Assembly: GCA_022564135.1 (NCBI GenBank)
Contig: JADFLZ010000045.1
Coordinates: 1-10,489 of the forward strand
Length of the DNA stretch: 10,489 bases
Direction: 5' to 3'
From: Candidatus Zixiibacteriota bacterium
GTDB taxonomy: Bacteria > Zixibacteria > MSB-5A5 > GN15 > FEB-12
Both the position numbers and the translations under genes were made by a program. The notes under the pieces are model-generated. The model was not told where the DNA came from. It ran no database searches and saw only the letters and a list, made by a program, of their open reading frames with translations. Below are positions 1 through 6,837 of this stretch, piece by piece. How positions within the stretch are numbered: position 1 is the first letter of the stretch; each line of letters opens with the position of its first letter.

Positions 1-43
1 ATATAACAACCACCAAAAACTTGTTGAATTCGACTTGAATCAT
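1..43 (-). CDS. Possible start of a minus-strand gene running out of the window (very tentative)
   Basis: Read on the minus strand, an ATG at 43-41 opens 14 codons (MIQVEFNKFLVVVI) with no stop before the window edge. Purine-rich sequence (GGAGGGTGGGGGAAAGG) lies immediately upstream at 44-60 and could serve as a ribosome-binding site. The stretch is too short to recognise any family. It lies directly downstream of the decayed ABC-F fragment on the same strand, so it could also be chance reading of decayed sequence. Confidence 0.2.
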   Translation of the reverse strand, partial: MIQVEFNKFLVVVI

Positions 44-59
44 CCTTTCCCCCACCCTC

Positions 60-302
60 CTATTCTTTCTCTTTTTTTAAAAAAGCCCTCGCCTTCCGAA
101 TCGCATTATTTTCAGTCAAAGTTCTCTCAGATTTCTGCTCTACATACTCAGTATAGTTTCCTTTGTAAATAAAAATCTTCCGGTCATCAATCTCCATCAC
201 CTTAGTCACAATTCTATCCAAAAAATATCTGTCATGAGAGATAATAAAAACTGTAATTTTCTTATGCAATGGTTCAAAATTGAATTCAGGCCATAATCCC
301 AT
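60..302 (-). pseudogene. Remnant of an ABC-F family ATPase (internal fragment)
   Basis: An 80-codon open frame whose residues from about 14 onward read like an internal piece of an ABC-F ATPase, a soluble ribosome-associated protein with two tandem ATPase domains. The switch-histidine motif is clear (FIISHDRYFLDR, H23). It is followed by the family-typical strand and turn KGNYTEYVEQKSER and then the charged linker RKARAFLKKEKE, which resembles the start of the Uup-type linker. Walker A, the signature motif and the Walker B segment expected just before the histidine are absent. The first 13 residues (MGLWPEFN...) do not resemble the family. The frame stops with TAG at 60-62, where the Uup-type linker usually has Trp, and the sequence beyond does not continue the homology. 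An intact ABC-F protein is over 500 residues, so this is about one eighth of a gene. G+C over 61-180 is 39 of 120 by count, visibly lower than the genes to the right, which suggests decay or foreign origin. It is very unlikely to be functional. Confidence 0.75.
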
Positions 303-443
303 ACCAACCTTGTTCTAATGAAAATTTGTTTCTGAGTCAGTTTACATAGCCCAAAAAGTTAAAGAAAACAAGCAAGTATTGTCTAATGGTCCAATTCCCC
401 CCCTCTTGCCTTTCCGCTCCAAATTCCTTATTTTATCCGACTT

Positions 444-451
444 AGAAGGAG
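444..451 (+). promoter_or_regulatory. Ribosome-binding site of the M32 carboxypeptidase
   Basis: AGAAGGAG, eight bases before the ATG at 460. It fixes this ATG as the start. No convincing -35/-10 pair is visible in the 150 bases upstream. Confidence 0.8.
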
Positions 452-459
452 ATTTTTAA

Positions 460-1977
460 ATGGCAGAGAATAACAAAACTTATCAAAAATTAACCAAAAA
501 GTGCCGCAATATTGCCCTGCTGGCCTCATGCGAGGCTGTTTTGGGCTGGGACGAACGCACCTATATGCCCCGTGCCGGAGCCCAGCTTCGCGCTGACCAG
601 TTAGGTCTATTAGCGGGGATGGTTCACGAAAAGTTCACTTCGACCGAAATCGGCGACTGGCTGAGCGAACTCGAAGGTTCTGACTTAGTCAAAGAAAACG
701 GCACCCCCGAAGCGGCCAATGTTCGCGAAACACGTCACCGCTACGACAAAGAAGCCAGACTTCCCAAAGACTTAGTCGAGGAAATCACCAGGACTACCAC
801 CTTAGCGCAAGGGGAATGGGTCACAGCCCGTCAGAATAACGATTTTAAGGCCTTTCTACCCTGGCTTGAAAAAACGGTCGCATTGAGCCGTCAGAAAGCC
901 GAAGCTTACGGTTACGAAGGCGAGCCCTACAATGCGCTCTTAGATGACTACGAACCGGGGGCAACTGTTGACATGGTTTCTGAAACTTTTAAGCTCCTCC
1001 GCGATGATTTAGTTGTTCTCTTGAAGAAAATAAAAGAGGCCCCTAAACAGCCGGACAAATCGATAGTGGAGCGTCCTTACGATGTCGATCTGCAAAAGGT
1101 TTTCGGCGAATCGGTGGCGGCGGCCATCGGTTTTAGTTTTGATTCGGGTCGGCTTGATGTCACCACTCACCCCTTCTGCTCAGGCATAGGACCCGGAGAT
1201 ACTCGCATCACCACCCGTTATAATCCTAACAGAATTAACGATGCTTTGTTTGGAATCATGCACGAGGCCGGTCATGCCCTGTACGAAATGGGCATCGACA
1301 AGAAAAACAATTTTGGCATGCCGACCGGCGAGTCTACCTCTCTGGGGATTCACGAATCCCAGTCGCGGATGTGGGAAAATCAGGTCGGGCGCTCAAAAGA
1401 ATTCTGGCAATACTTTTTCCCGCAGGCTCAGCGAATTTTCAAAACATCTCTGTCCGGGGTTTCGCTTGATGATTTTTACGGCTCAATCAACTCGGTCCAG
1501 CCGTCGTTCATACGGGTCGAAGCCGACGAAGCGACTTACAACCTGCATATCATGCTGCGCTTTGAACTGGAGCGGGCTCTTATGAAAGGTGATCTGAAAC
1601 CGGCCGATGTTCCCGGAGAATGGAACAGCCGCTTTGAAAAATATTTCGGACTCAAAGTTGATAAAGACACCAACGGCTGCCTTCAGGATGTGCACTGGTC
1701 GGCGGCGCTGTTTGGGTATTTTCCTACTTACGCTTTGGGGAATCTCTATTCGGCTATGTTTTTCAACAAAGCTAAAGAAGATATGCCCGATCTGGATGAC
1801 CGCTTCAGCCGCGGCGATTTTAAGACAATGGTTGACTGGCTGCGTGAGAACATTCATAAACACGGCGCCCGTTATCGTGCTAATGTTTTGTGTGAGCGTG
1901 TAACCGGCGAAAAATTATCTCATAAGCCTTTGATCGAATATATGAACAAGAAGTATGGCGAGATTTACGGCTTTTAG
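460..1977 (+). CDS. M32 family metallocarboxypeptidase (carboxypeptidase Taq type)
   Basis: A zinc-dependent carboxypeptidase that removes C-terminal residues from peptides, most likely in the cytoplasm since no signal peptide is seen. At 505 residues it matches the usual M32 length of about 500. All family motifs are present in order: HPF at residues 237-239, DTRITT at 247-252, the zinc-binding HEAGH at 268-272 with catalytic Glu269, and HESQSRMWEN from 298 with the third metal ligand Glu299. The C-terminal half contains the helical VEADEATYNLHI segment common to the family. The ATG start is supported by an AGAAGGAG ribosome-binding site at 444-451 with eight bases of spacing. It is a stand-alone gene: upstream is the ABC-F remnant, and downstream a convergent gene ends 11 bases away with no hairpin/T-run terminator between them. 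M32 enzymes are usually assigned to general peptide turnover. The family call is secure; the physiological substrate is not known. Confidence 0.97.
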   Translation: MAENNKTYQKLTKKCRNIALLASCEAVLGWDERTYMPRAGAQLRADQLGLLAGMVHEKFTSTEIGDWLSELEGSDLVKENGTPEAANVRETRHRYDKEARLPKDLVEEITRTTTLAQGEWVTARQNNDFKAFLPWLEKTVALSRQKAEAYGYEGEPYNALLDDYEPGATVDMVSETFKLLRDDLVVLLKKIKEAPKQPDKSIVERPYDVDLQKVFGESVAAAIGFSFDSGRLDVTTHPFCSGIGPGDTRITTRYNPNRINDALFGIMHEAGHALYEMGIDKKNNFGMPTGESTSLGIHESQSRMWENQVGRSKEFWQYFFPQAQRIFKTSLSGVSLDDFYGSINSVQPSFIRVEADEATYNLHIMLRFELERALMKGDLKPADVPGEWNSRFEKYFGLKVDKDTNGCLQDVHWSAALFGYFPTYALGNLYSAMFFNKAKEDMPDLDDRFSRGDFKTMVDWLRENIHKHGARYRANVLCERVTGEKLSHKPLIEYMNKKYGEIYGF

Positions 1978-1980
1978 GTT

Positions 1981-1997
1981 ATTAACCATTAACCATT
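1981..1997. repeat. Short tandem repeat at the convergent gene junction
   Basis: ATTAACC is repeated about two and a half times (attaaccattaaccatt). It includes the stop codon of the minus-strand gene (1989-1991) and overlaps the 11-base perfect palindrome GGTTATTAACC at 1977-1987, which begins in the last base of the carboxypeptidase stop codon. Possibly a junction scar next to the palindrome cluster that starts at about 1998; the function is unknown. Confidence 0.5.
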
Positions 1998-3206
1998 GAG
2001 GGGCAGATGGGGACACGCCTCAGGCGGCCGCCCACGAAATGAGTTACTCATCCCACCGCAAGCGGATGGGGCACCCGGCTTCAATCGCGGAGCCATCAAC
2101 TTAATCCCCTGTGCACGCAAATCATATATGTCCTTAAAAGAAACTGTGGCACTATAAATACCCTGCTGCTCTGTAGGATTCAGCTCGGCATCTACATTGG
2201 AGCGTACGTACTCGTAGTGCTTCGGTTCACGCAAATCAATTAATATCTCGCGGAACAAGGTGTCATTGTTACGTAATCTTTCAATCTCCTCATTTCTCAT
2301 TTCCATAATCTGTTCGGTCGTATAAGATTCAAACGGACGCCATTCCATTCCGGCTGCCTTGCTTTGAAGAAACCTTTTCATTATGTAATCTTGCTGGTTG
2401 GGTAAGGTCTTTCTTAGGTCTTGCAGCTGAGTGTTGGCCGCCTGTGCTCTCTTTCTTGTTTGCTGAATTACTTCATTGAGCGAATCAACGCGTCTTTCAA
2501 GAGATGTATTTTTTGATTGAAGAGTCCAGGAGTCAATCGAGTCCGAAGGAACCAAAACAGACTCACCATTCTCATCGGTGAAACTACGGTAACTTCTTCT
2601 TCTGCCCCCATCTTGCTCTTGTTTCATCGCTTGAGAACGCAAATTAGAATTTAGGGGTCGCTGATGTGGCTCTCTTGGTTGTTTTACCCTTGCAGCCCGC
2701 GATAAATTTACGGCCCTAACTTTAACAGTCCCATTACTAGCAATAAAATAATAGTAATCATGCTGCTTAAAGTCACAGCCTTCAACTTCTATCCGAAATC
2801 CACTTGTGTCATTATCTGGAATAATTACATTTACTGTGAACAACAAGGTGTCTTTAATTGAGGCCGATGCCATCCACGTAGTTTCGCTGGAGAATTCAAG
2901 TTTCTCAATTTCAATGATTCTAATTGTTGCGCTATTACATTCAACATTAGGAGAGAAAAGGACCTGCATTTGCACCTGTCCCGGCGAAGTCATTGGTGGT
3001 TCAAATTTGAGTCTTAAATGAAAAGGCGAAAGTATATATGGGTTTGGCGTCCAATTTGCATTACCAATCTCTTTGGTTCCCCAGCCTGGTGCTGGTTCAA
3101 TTCTATTTGTTCCATTTTCAATAGTCTTCTTTTCTTGCGCGATTGCAATACTTGAAAAGACCGCCAATATCACCAATGCTGAAATAAGTCTACTAGCGTT
3201 TTTCAT
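1989..3206 (-). CDS. Exported protein of unknown function with a coiled coil; C-terminus recoded by a repeat
   Basis: I do not recognise the family. Numbered from the ATG, the 405-residue product begins with a signal peptide: basic MKNASR, a hydrophobic core, and a likely cleavage after Ala-Ile-Ala at residue 23, so it should act outside the cytoplasmic membrane. Residues 50-165 alternate hydrophobic and polar positions as a beta-rich domain would. A basic, Gln/Arg-rich linker (about 170-205) follows, then a predicted coiled coil at about 225-275 (SLERRVDSLNEVIQQ and onward), then a charged region to about 375. Residues 376-405 (KPGAPSACGGMSNSF and onward, rich in Pro, Gly and Cys) come from the palindrome element and look unlike the rest, so the original C-terminus was probably replaced. 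The start is ATG at 3206; a TTG one codon earlier is only two bases from the GGAGG core and is less likely. The gene has no obvious functional partner nearby. It could be an envelope or scaffold protein; this is a guess from the coil and signal peptide. Confidence 0.8.
   Translation of the reverse strand: MKNASRLISALVILAVFSSIAIAQEKKTIENGTNRIEPAPGWGTKEIGNANWTPNPYILSPFHLRLKFEPPMTSPGQVQMQVLFSPNVECNSATIRIIEIEKLEFSSETTWMASASIKDTLLFTVNVIIPDNDTSGFRIEVEGCDFKQHDYYYFIASNGTVKVRAVNLSRAARVKQPREPHQRPLNSNLRSQAMKQEQDGGRRRSYRSFTDENGESVLVPSDSIDSWTLQSKNTSLERRVDSLNEVIQQTRKRAQAANTQLQDLRKTLPNQQDYIMKRFLQSKAAGMEWRPFESYTTEQIMEMRNEEIERLRNNDTLFREILIDLREPKHYEYVRSNVDAELNPTEQQGIYSATVSFKDIYDLRAQGIKLMAPRLKPGAPSACGGMSNSFRGRPPEACPHLPLNG
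1998..2081. repeat. Palindrome-rich GC element, probable dispersed repeat overlapping a gene end
   Basis: About 84 bases that contain four self-complementary blocks in a row: CGCCTCAGGCG (2016-2026), GGCGGCCGCC (2023-2032), the 13-base ATGAGTTACTCAT (2039-2051), and a hairpin CCCACCGC-AA-GCGGATGGG with one bulged base (2052-2070). GATGGGG occurs near both ends (2006-2012 and 2065-2071). The block is much richer in G+C than the gene it interrupts and supplies the last 30 codons of that gene. The pattern resembles dispersed REP-like or non-autonomous intergenic elements, but only one copy lies in this window, so the repeat status is inference. Confidence 0.5.
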
Positions 3207-3210
3207 CAAA

Positions 3211-3217
3211 TCCTCCC
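3211..3217 (-). promoter_or_regulatory. Ribosome-binding site deciding the start of the exported protein
   Basis: On the minus strand, GGGAGGA is followed by TTTG and then ATG (3206-3204). The GGAGG core is five bases from the ATG but only two from the in-frame TTG at 3209, which favours the ATG. Confidence 0.7.
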
Positions 3218-3319
3218 TAGATCACGTTTTCCCCTATTACAAATATGACATATCATTTCTTCCCATGCAAGTTATGTAATAGACGTATTCAGCAGGGATT
3301 CTGTTTGGACTGGTTCAGT

Positions 3320-3535
3320 CTAAAAGAACAATCCCTTAGCGATCAGGTATGGAATGAGGATATAAAGAATCGTATCCCGAACCAGATAGAATAGAATAAA
3401 GGCGGTTACGAATTTCCAGCCGAGTTTTTTGACTTCGCCCCAGCTTTTGGGGAATTTCAAAAACCTGCGGCGTTTTTTCTTTTCAGCTGCTTCTGGTTGG
3501 ACAGCCGCTCTTTCTGCTAATGCTTCTTGTCTCAT
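3320..3535 (-). CDS. Small single-helix membrane protein of unknown function
   Basis: A 71-residue protein if it starts at the ATG at 3535; a TTG six codons upstream (3553) would give 77 residues. The N-terminal half is hydrophilic with an acidic/Ala section and a strongly basic cluster (EKKKRRRFLKF, about 18-28). The rest is a long hydrophobic helix (FVTAFILFYLVRDTILYILI, about 42-61) followed by a short tail ending in GLFF. The basic cluster before the helix predicts that the N-terminus stays inside. The Arg-Asp pair within the hydrophobic stretch is unusual and could mark a packing or partner contact. The ribosome-binding site is weak (TTAGG, about seven bases before the ATG). It lies on the same strand as the exported protein, 113 bases upstream of it, and is divergent from trkA. 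I do not recognise the family. A role linked to the Trk system is conceivable from position only. Confidence 0.65.
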   Translation of the reverse strand: MRQEALAERAAVQPEAAEKKKRRRFLKFPKSWGEVKKLGWKFVTAFILFYLVRDTILYILIPYLIAKGLFF

Positions 3536-3729
3536 ATATCTGCCTAAACCCAATTATAAGGCCTCTTTACTGATATACTAACTGATTTTTTGAGCTCTGG
3601 TTCCAAATTCCTGGCTAAATCATCGTCATTAGCGAATTTACAGGCGGTGAAAAAATAATTGATAAAACATCTAACAATCTCCAAATTGTAGCTATTGGAA
3701 TGTTTAAAACCAGAGGATAATTTGTATTT

Positions 3730-5100
3730 ATGCGCATAATCATTGTTGGTGGTGGGATAGTCGGACAGAGTCTGGCCGAGCACCTCTTAAAAGAAGGACA
3801 TAATCTTTCACTGATAGAGCTTGATGACAAGCTCTGTATAGAAGTAAGTGAAAAACTTGACCTGCAGGTTATAGAAGGCTCCGGCTCTTCGCCGTCGGTA
3901 CTCAAATCTGCCGGAGTAGAATCAGCGGATATGCTTTTAGCCGTCACCCCGGAAAACGACGTCAACATTTTGTCGTGCGGCTTAGCTGCTCAGTATGGCG
4001 TAAAATCCAGAATAGCGCGGCTACGCGGCCGGGAGTACTCCGGAGAGAATGGTCTGGTAGATTTAGAAAAATTAGGAGTAACTTCGGTCATTCAGCCCGA
4101 GCGGGTTTTGGTAGACCAGATAATGCAATATGTAGAAACGCCGCATGCGGTCGAGTCGGCCAATTTCGAAGATGGCCGCATTCTTTTGCGCGGCTTTCGC
4201 ATCACCGACAAAATGCCTCTGGCCAACAAAACACCGCGCGAAATCCGTCAGGAAACTGATATGCAGCTGTTATTTGCGGCCATCGTCCGCCGCAGCAAGG
4301 GCATGATACCCGATGGTGACACGGTCATTGAACCCGGTGATATTTTGTATACTCTCTTTCCGCGTGAGTCGCTTGATAAATTTCTGGAGCTGGTAAATAT
4401 CGAAAAGAAAGCTGTCCGTAAAATAATTATTACCGGCAGTTCCTACTCGACAGTCGAACTGGCGCTCAGGCTGGACAAAACCGATCACCATGTTACCTTA
4501 GTCGATCCCGATCTTGAGCACGCCAATAAAATCGCCGGACTGTTTGACAATGTTGAGGTTTTACACGGTGACTGCACTCACGACGATCTCTTAAGAGAGC
4601 TCAATGTAGACAAAGCTTCATTTTTTATTGCCGTATCAGACGAGGCCGACTACAATATGCTTTCATCGCTTTTGGCAAAAGTTGAAGGGGCCCACGAGGT
4701 TATTTCTATAACTTCAGAATGGCAGCACGTCAAACTTTTTCATTCTATTGGCATCGACCATGTCATCAATCCCCGGCTGACAACAGCCAGAGAGATTCTG
4801 GAAATCATCTCGCGCGGGCAGATCGGGGCAGTTGTAAAACTTTCTGATGTTGATATCGAAGCCATCAGGTTCAATGTCGCGCCCGGCAGCAAAATCGCCG
4901 GCATGCAGGTCAAAGACGTGGCTGTCAAACTCAAGAAAGGCTCTATCATTGGTGTCATTATTCGCGAAGGCAGCATGTTGCTGCCGGACGGAGAGACCAC
5001 CATTCTGGCCAACGACCATGTCATAATTATAACCCGCCATGAAAATCTGGACTCGGTCAATAAGCTGTTTAAGTCCGGCGGCATATTTGTCCGAAACTAA
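3730..5100 (+). CDS. trkA: Trk potassium uptake system NAD-binding subunit TrkA
   Basis: The peripheral cytoplasmic subunit that binds NAD(H)/nucleotide and gates the TrkH membrane subunit for K+ uptake. Its 456 residues match full-length four-domain TrkA: RCK_N (1-125), RCK_C (about 140-225), a second RCK_N (about 232-350) and a second RCK_C (about 370-450). The first Rossmann motif is intact, GGGIVG at residues 7-12 with the acidic residue Glu30 at the end of the second strand. In the second domain the corresponding glycine loop reads GSSYST (236-241), so only the first half clearly looks competent for dinucleotide binding. The ATG at 3730 is the only start in frame after a stop at 3718-3720; the nearest Shine-Dalgarno-like GAGG (3713-3716) is 13 bases away, so initiation may be modest. 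trkH follows after 5 bases, so the two are an operon. Confidence 0.95.
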   Translation: MRIIIVGGGIVGQSLAEHLLKEGHNLSLIELDDKLCIEVSEKLDLQVIEGSGSSPSVLKSAGVESADMLLAVTPENDVNILSCGLAAQYGVKSRIARLRGREYSGENGLVDLEKLGVTSVIQPERVLVDQIMQYVETPHAVESANFEDGRILLRGFRITDKMPLANKTPREIRQETDMQLLFAAIVRRSKGMIPDGDTVIEPGDILYTLFPRESLDKFLELVNIEKKAVRKIIITGSSYSTVELALRLDKTDHHVTLVDPDLEHANKIAGLFDNVEVLHGDCTHDDLLRELNVDKASFFIAVSDEADYNMLSSLLAKVEGAHEVISITSEWQHVKLFHSIGIDHVINPRLTTAREILEIISRGQIGAVVKLSDVDIEAIRFNVAPGSKIAGMQVKDVAVKLKKGSIIGVIIREGSMLLPDGETTILANDHVIIITRHENLDSVNKLFKSGGIFVRN

Positions 5101-5105
5101 ACTAA

Positions 5106-6704
5106 ATGCATAAATCTGCAGTAGCATACGCAATCGGAAAACTTATGCAGGTCATGGGACTGGTACTGCTGGTTCCGCTGGCGATTGCAATCTATGACCG
5201 CACTGGTGAAAACAGCATTGGCATACTGAGCCACCCCGAAGTTATCGGCTTTATGATTGCGATAATTGCGGCTCTTCTGGTGGGCAGCGCCTGTGTCTAT
5301 GTTTTTCGAAAGGGAAAAGAATTACAGGGCGTCAAAGAAGGTTTTGCAGTAGTTGCCATCGGCTGGGTGGCCTTGACTTTTATCAGCTCAATTCCGATGA
5401 CCCTTTATTTTTTAAGCCAGCCCGCTGCCAGCGGTTTCGGATTCTTTGAGGCTTTTACCAACGGCTTTTTTGAAATCATGTCCGGCTTCACTACCACCGG
5501 AGCGACGATTTTAACAGACATTGAAGCCGTACCGGATTCACTTCTGTTCTTAAGAGCGCTGACCCAATGGTTAGGAGGCATGGGAATTATTACTCTGGCC
5601 ATTGCTATTTTTCCGGCAATGGGGGTATCCGGCTATCAGATGTTTCGCAGCGAAGTTCCCGGACCTACCAAAGAAAAGCTTCAGCCTCGCCTGGCGCAAA
5701 CCGTATCGGTTCTTTGGGGAGTTTATGTTCTTCTGTCAGTTTTAGAAACGTTGCTTTTGATGGTCGGTGATATGAGTCTGTTCGATGCTGTTTGTCATAC
5801 TTTTTCCACTATGGCTACCGGCGGATTTTCGACTAAAAATGGTTCAATAGCGGCCTTTGACTCGCCGTTTATCGAATGGGTCATAATTGTCTTTATGTTT
5901 TTGGCGGGAATTAATTTCTTATTACATTTCAGGGTATTCAGAGGTGATTTTAAATCCTTAACAGAAAACTCTGAGTTCAAGTTTTATGCCGGCGTAATTT
6001 TGACTGGCATTGTAATTGTTACGGCTGTGCTAACTTTTGGGGGCATAGCACCGCTTGAAACAGCAGCCGAAAGCTATCGCTTCTCGCAGCCCGGTGATTC
6101 AGAATTCGCTCTTCATTATGCTGACCAGCAAGAAAAAGTAAACGGCTTTGGGAATGTTTTTCGTACTGCCGCTTTTCAGGTTATGTCAATTGTGACAGGT
6201 ACTGGTTTTGTTACTGCAGACTTTGACCTCTGGGATGATTTCTTGAGAGCGCTGCTGGTATTTCTGATGTTTTTTGGCGGCTGCGCCGGTTCTACGGCAG
6301 GGGGCATAAAAATGATCCGGATTATGGTAGTAGCCAAAACTGCTATTAATGAACTCAAAAAAATAGCACAGCCGCGCCTGGTTTCTCCGGTTAAGGTCGC
6401 CAACCGGGTATTTGAACAAGACCGCGTTGTTAACATTGCTGCCTTTTTCATCTTCTTTTTAGGGCTGTTTATACTCTGCGGAATCTTGATGACTCTCTTT
6501 GTGCCCGATTTAGAAACTGCTTTTACAGCTTCAATAGCTGCTATCGGCAACATCGGCCCCGGGCTGGCCGGAGTAGGCGCTACTGAAAATTATGCCTGGC
6601 TGCCGATTCCGGCTAAATGGCTGCTGATTATTACTATGCTGCTGGGACGTCTGGAAATTTTCACAGTCCTTATTCTTCTTCGCGCCAGAACCTGGCGAAA
6701 ATAA
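5106..6704 (+). CDS. trkH: Trk potassium uptake system membrane subunit TrkH
   Basis: An integral membrane K+ transporter of the Trk/Ktr/HKT superfamily, 532 residues, in line with the longer TrkH type. It has about ten to twelve hydrophobic helices arranged as four repeated membrane-pore-membrane units. The four selectivity-filter segments are visible: SGFTTTGAT (126-134), ATGGFST (237-243), VTGTGFV (363-369) and IGNIGPG (480-486). The conserved intramembrane loop GGCAGSTAGGIK lies at 391-402 after the third pore. The filter glycines (132, 239, 365, 481) are all present, so the transporter should be active. The start ATG is 5 bases after the trkA stop and has no clear ribosome-binding site of its own, which points to translational coupling with trkA and matched subunit supply. 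The gene is intact at both ends. Confidence 0.96.
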   Translation: MHKSAVAYAIGKLMQVMGLVLLVPLAIAIYDRTGENSIGILSHPEVIGFMIAIIAALLVGSACVYVFRKGKELQGVKEGFAVVAIGWVALTFISSIPMTLYFLSQPAASGFGFFEAFTNGFFEIMSGFTTTGATILTDIEAVPDSLLFLRALTQWLGGMGIITLAIAIFPAMGVSGYQMFRSEVPGPTKEKLQPRLAQTVSVLWGVYVLLSVLETLLLMVGDMSLFDAVCHTFSTMATGGFSTKNGSIAAFDSPFIEWVIIVFMFLAGINFLLHFRVFRGDFKSLTENSEFKFYAGVILTGIVIVTAVLTFGGIAPLETAAESYRFSQPGDSEFALHYADQQEKVNGFGNVFRTAAFQVMSIVTGTGFVTADFDLWDDFLRALLVFLMFFGGCAGSTAGGIKMIRIMVVAKTAINELKKIAQPRLVSPVKVANRVFEQDRVVNIAAFFIFFLGLFILCGILMTLFVPDLETAFTASIAAIGNIGPGLAGVGATENYAWLPIPAKWLLIITMLLGRLEIFTVLILLRARTWRK

Positions 6705-6837
6705 GCGAGCCACCGGATTTTTGGTATAACCTGATACAAAAAGAGCAATCGATAATTGAAACAAATAGAACATGACCGTTGTTTTTTAAGAATATGAACG
6801 GCAACCAAAACCATAATTATAGAAAGCTGCCTGAGCA

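Noticed and set aside
406..436. TTGCCT and TTTTAT as a promoter for the carboxypeptidase
   Set aside because: Spacing of 19 and a start point that would fall on the ribosome-binding site make it unconvincing.
3243..3253. 11-base palindrome ATATGACATAT upstream of the exported-protein gene
   Set aside because: Could be an operator, but such a short AT-rich palindrome is expected by chance and no second copy is seen.
3073..3279. Plus-strand open frame of 68 codons crossing the start of the exported-protein gene
   Set aside because: Antisense to the signal-peptide region; its hydrophobic composition mirrors the opposite strand and there is no ribosome-binding site.
3308..3320. Hairpin GACTG-GTT-CAGTC at the end of the small membrane protein gene
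   Set aside because: Only a 5-base-pair stem with no T run on either strand; not a credible terminator.
3544..3783. Minus-strand open frame of 79 codons between the small membrane protein and trkA
   Set aside because: It runs into the first codons of trkA on the opposite strand, lacks a ribosome-binding site and has no recognisable feature; the region is better read as a divergent intergenic region, in which I see no convincing promoter.
4714..5133. Minus-strand open frames of 139 and 114 codons inside trkA
   Set aside because: They overlap a clearly coding plus-strand gene over their full length and resemble no family.
6176..6553. Minus-strand open frame of 125 codons inside trkH
   Set aside because: Shadow of a membrane-protein gene; the plus-strand frame has all four pore motifs.
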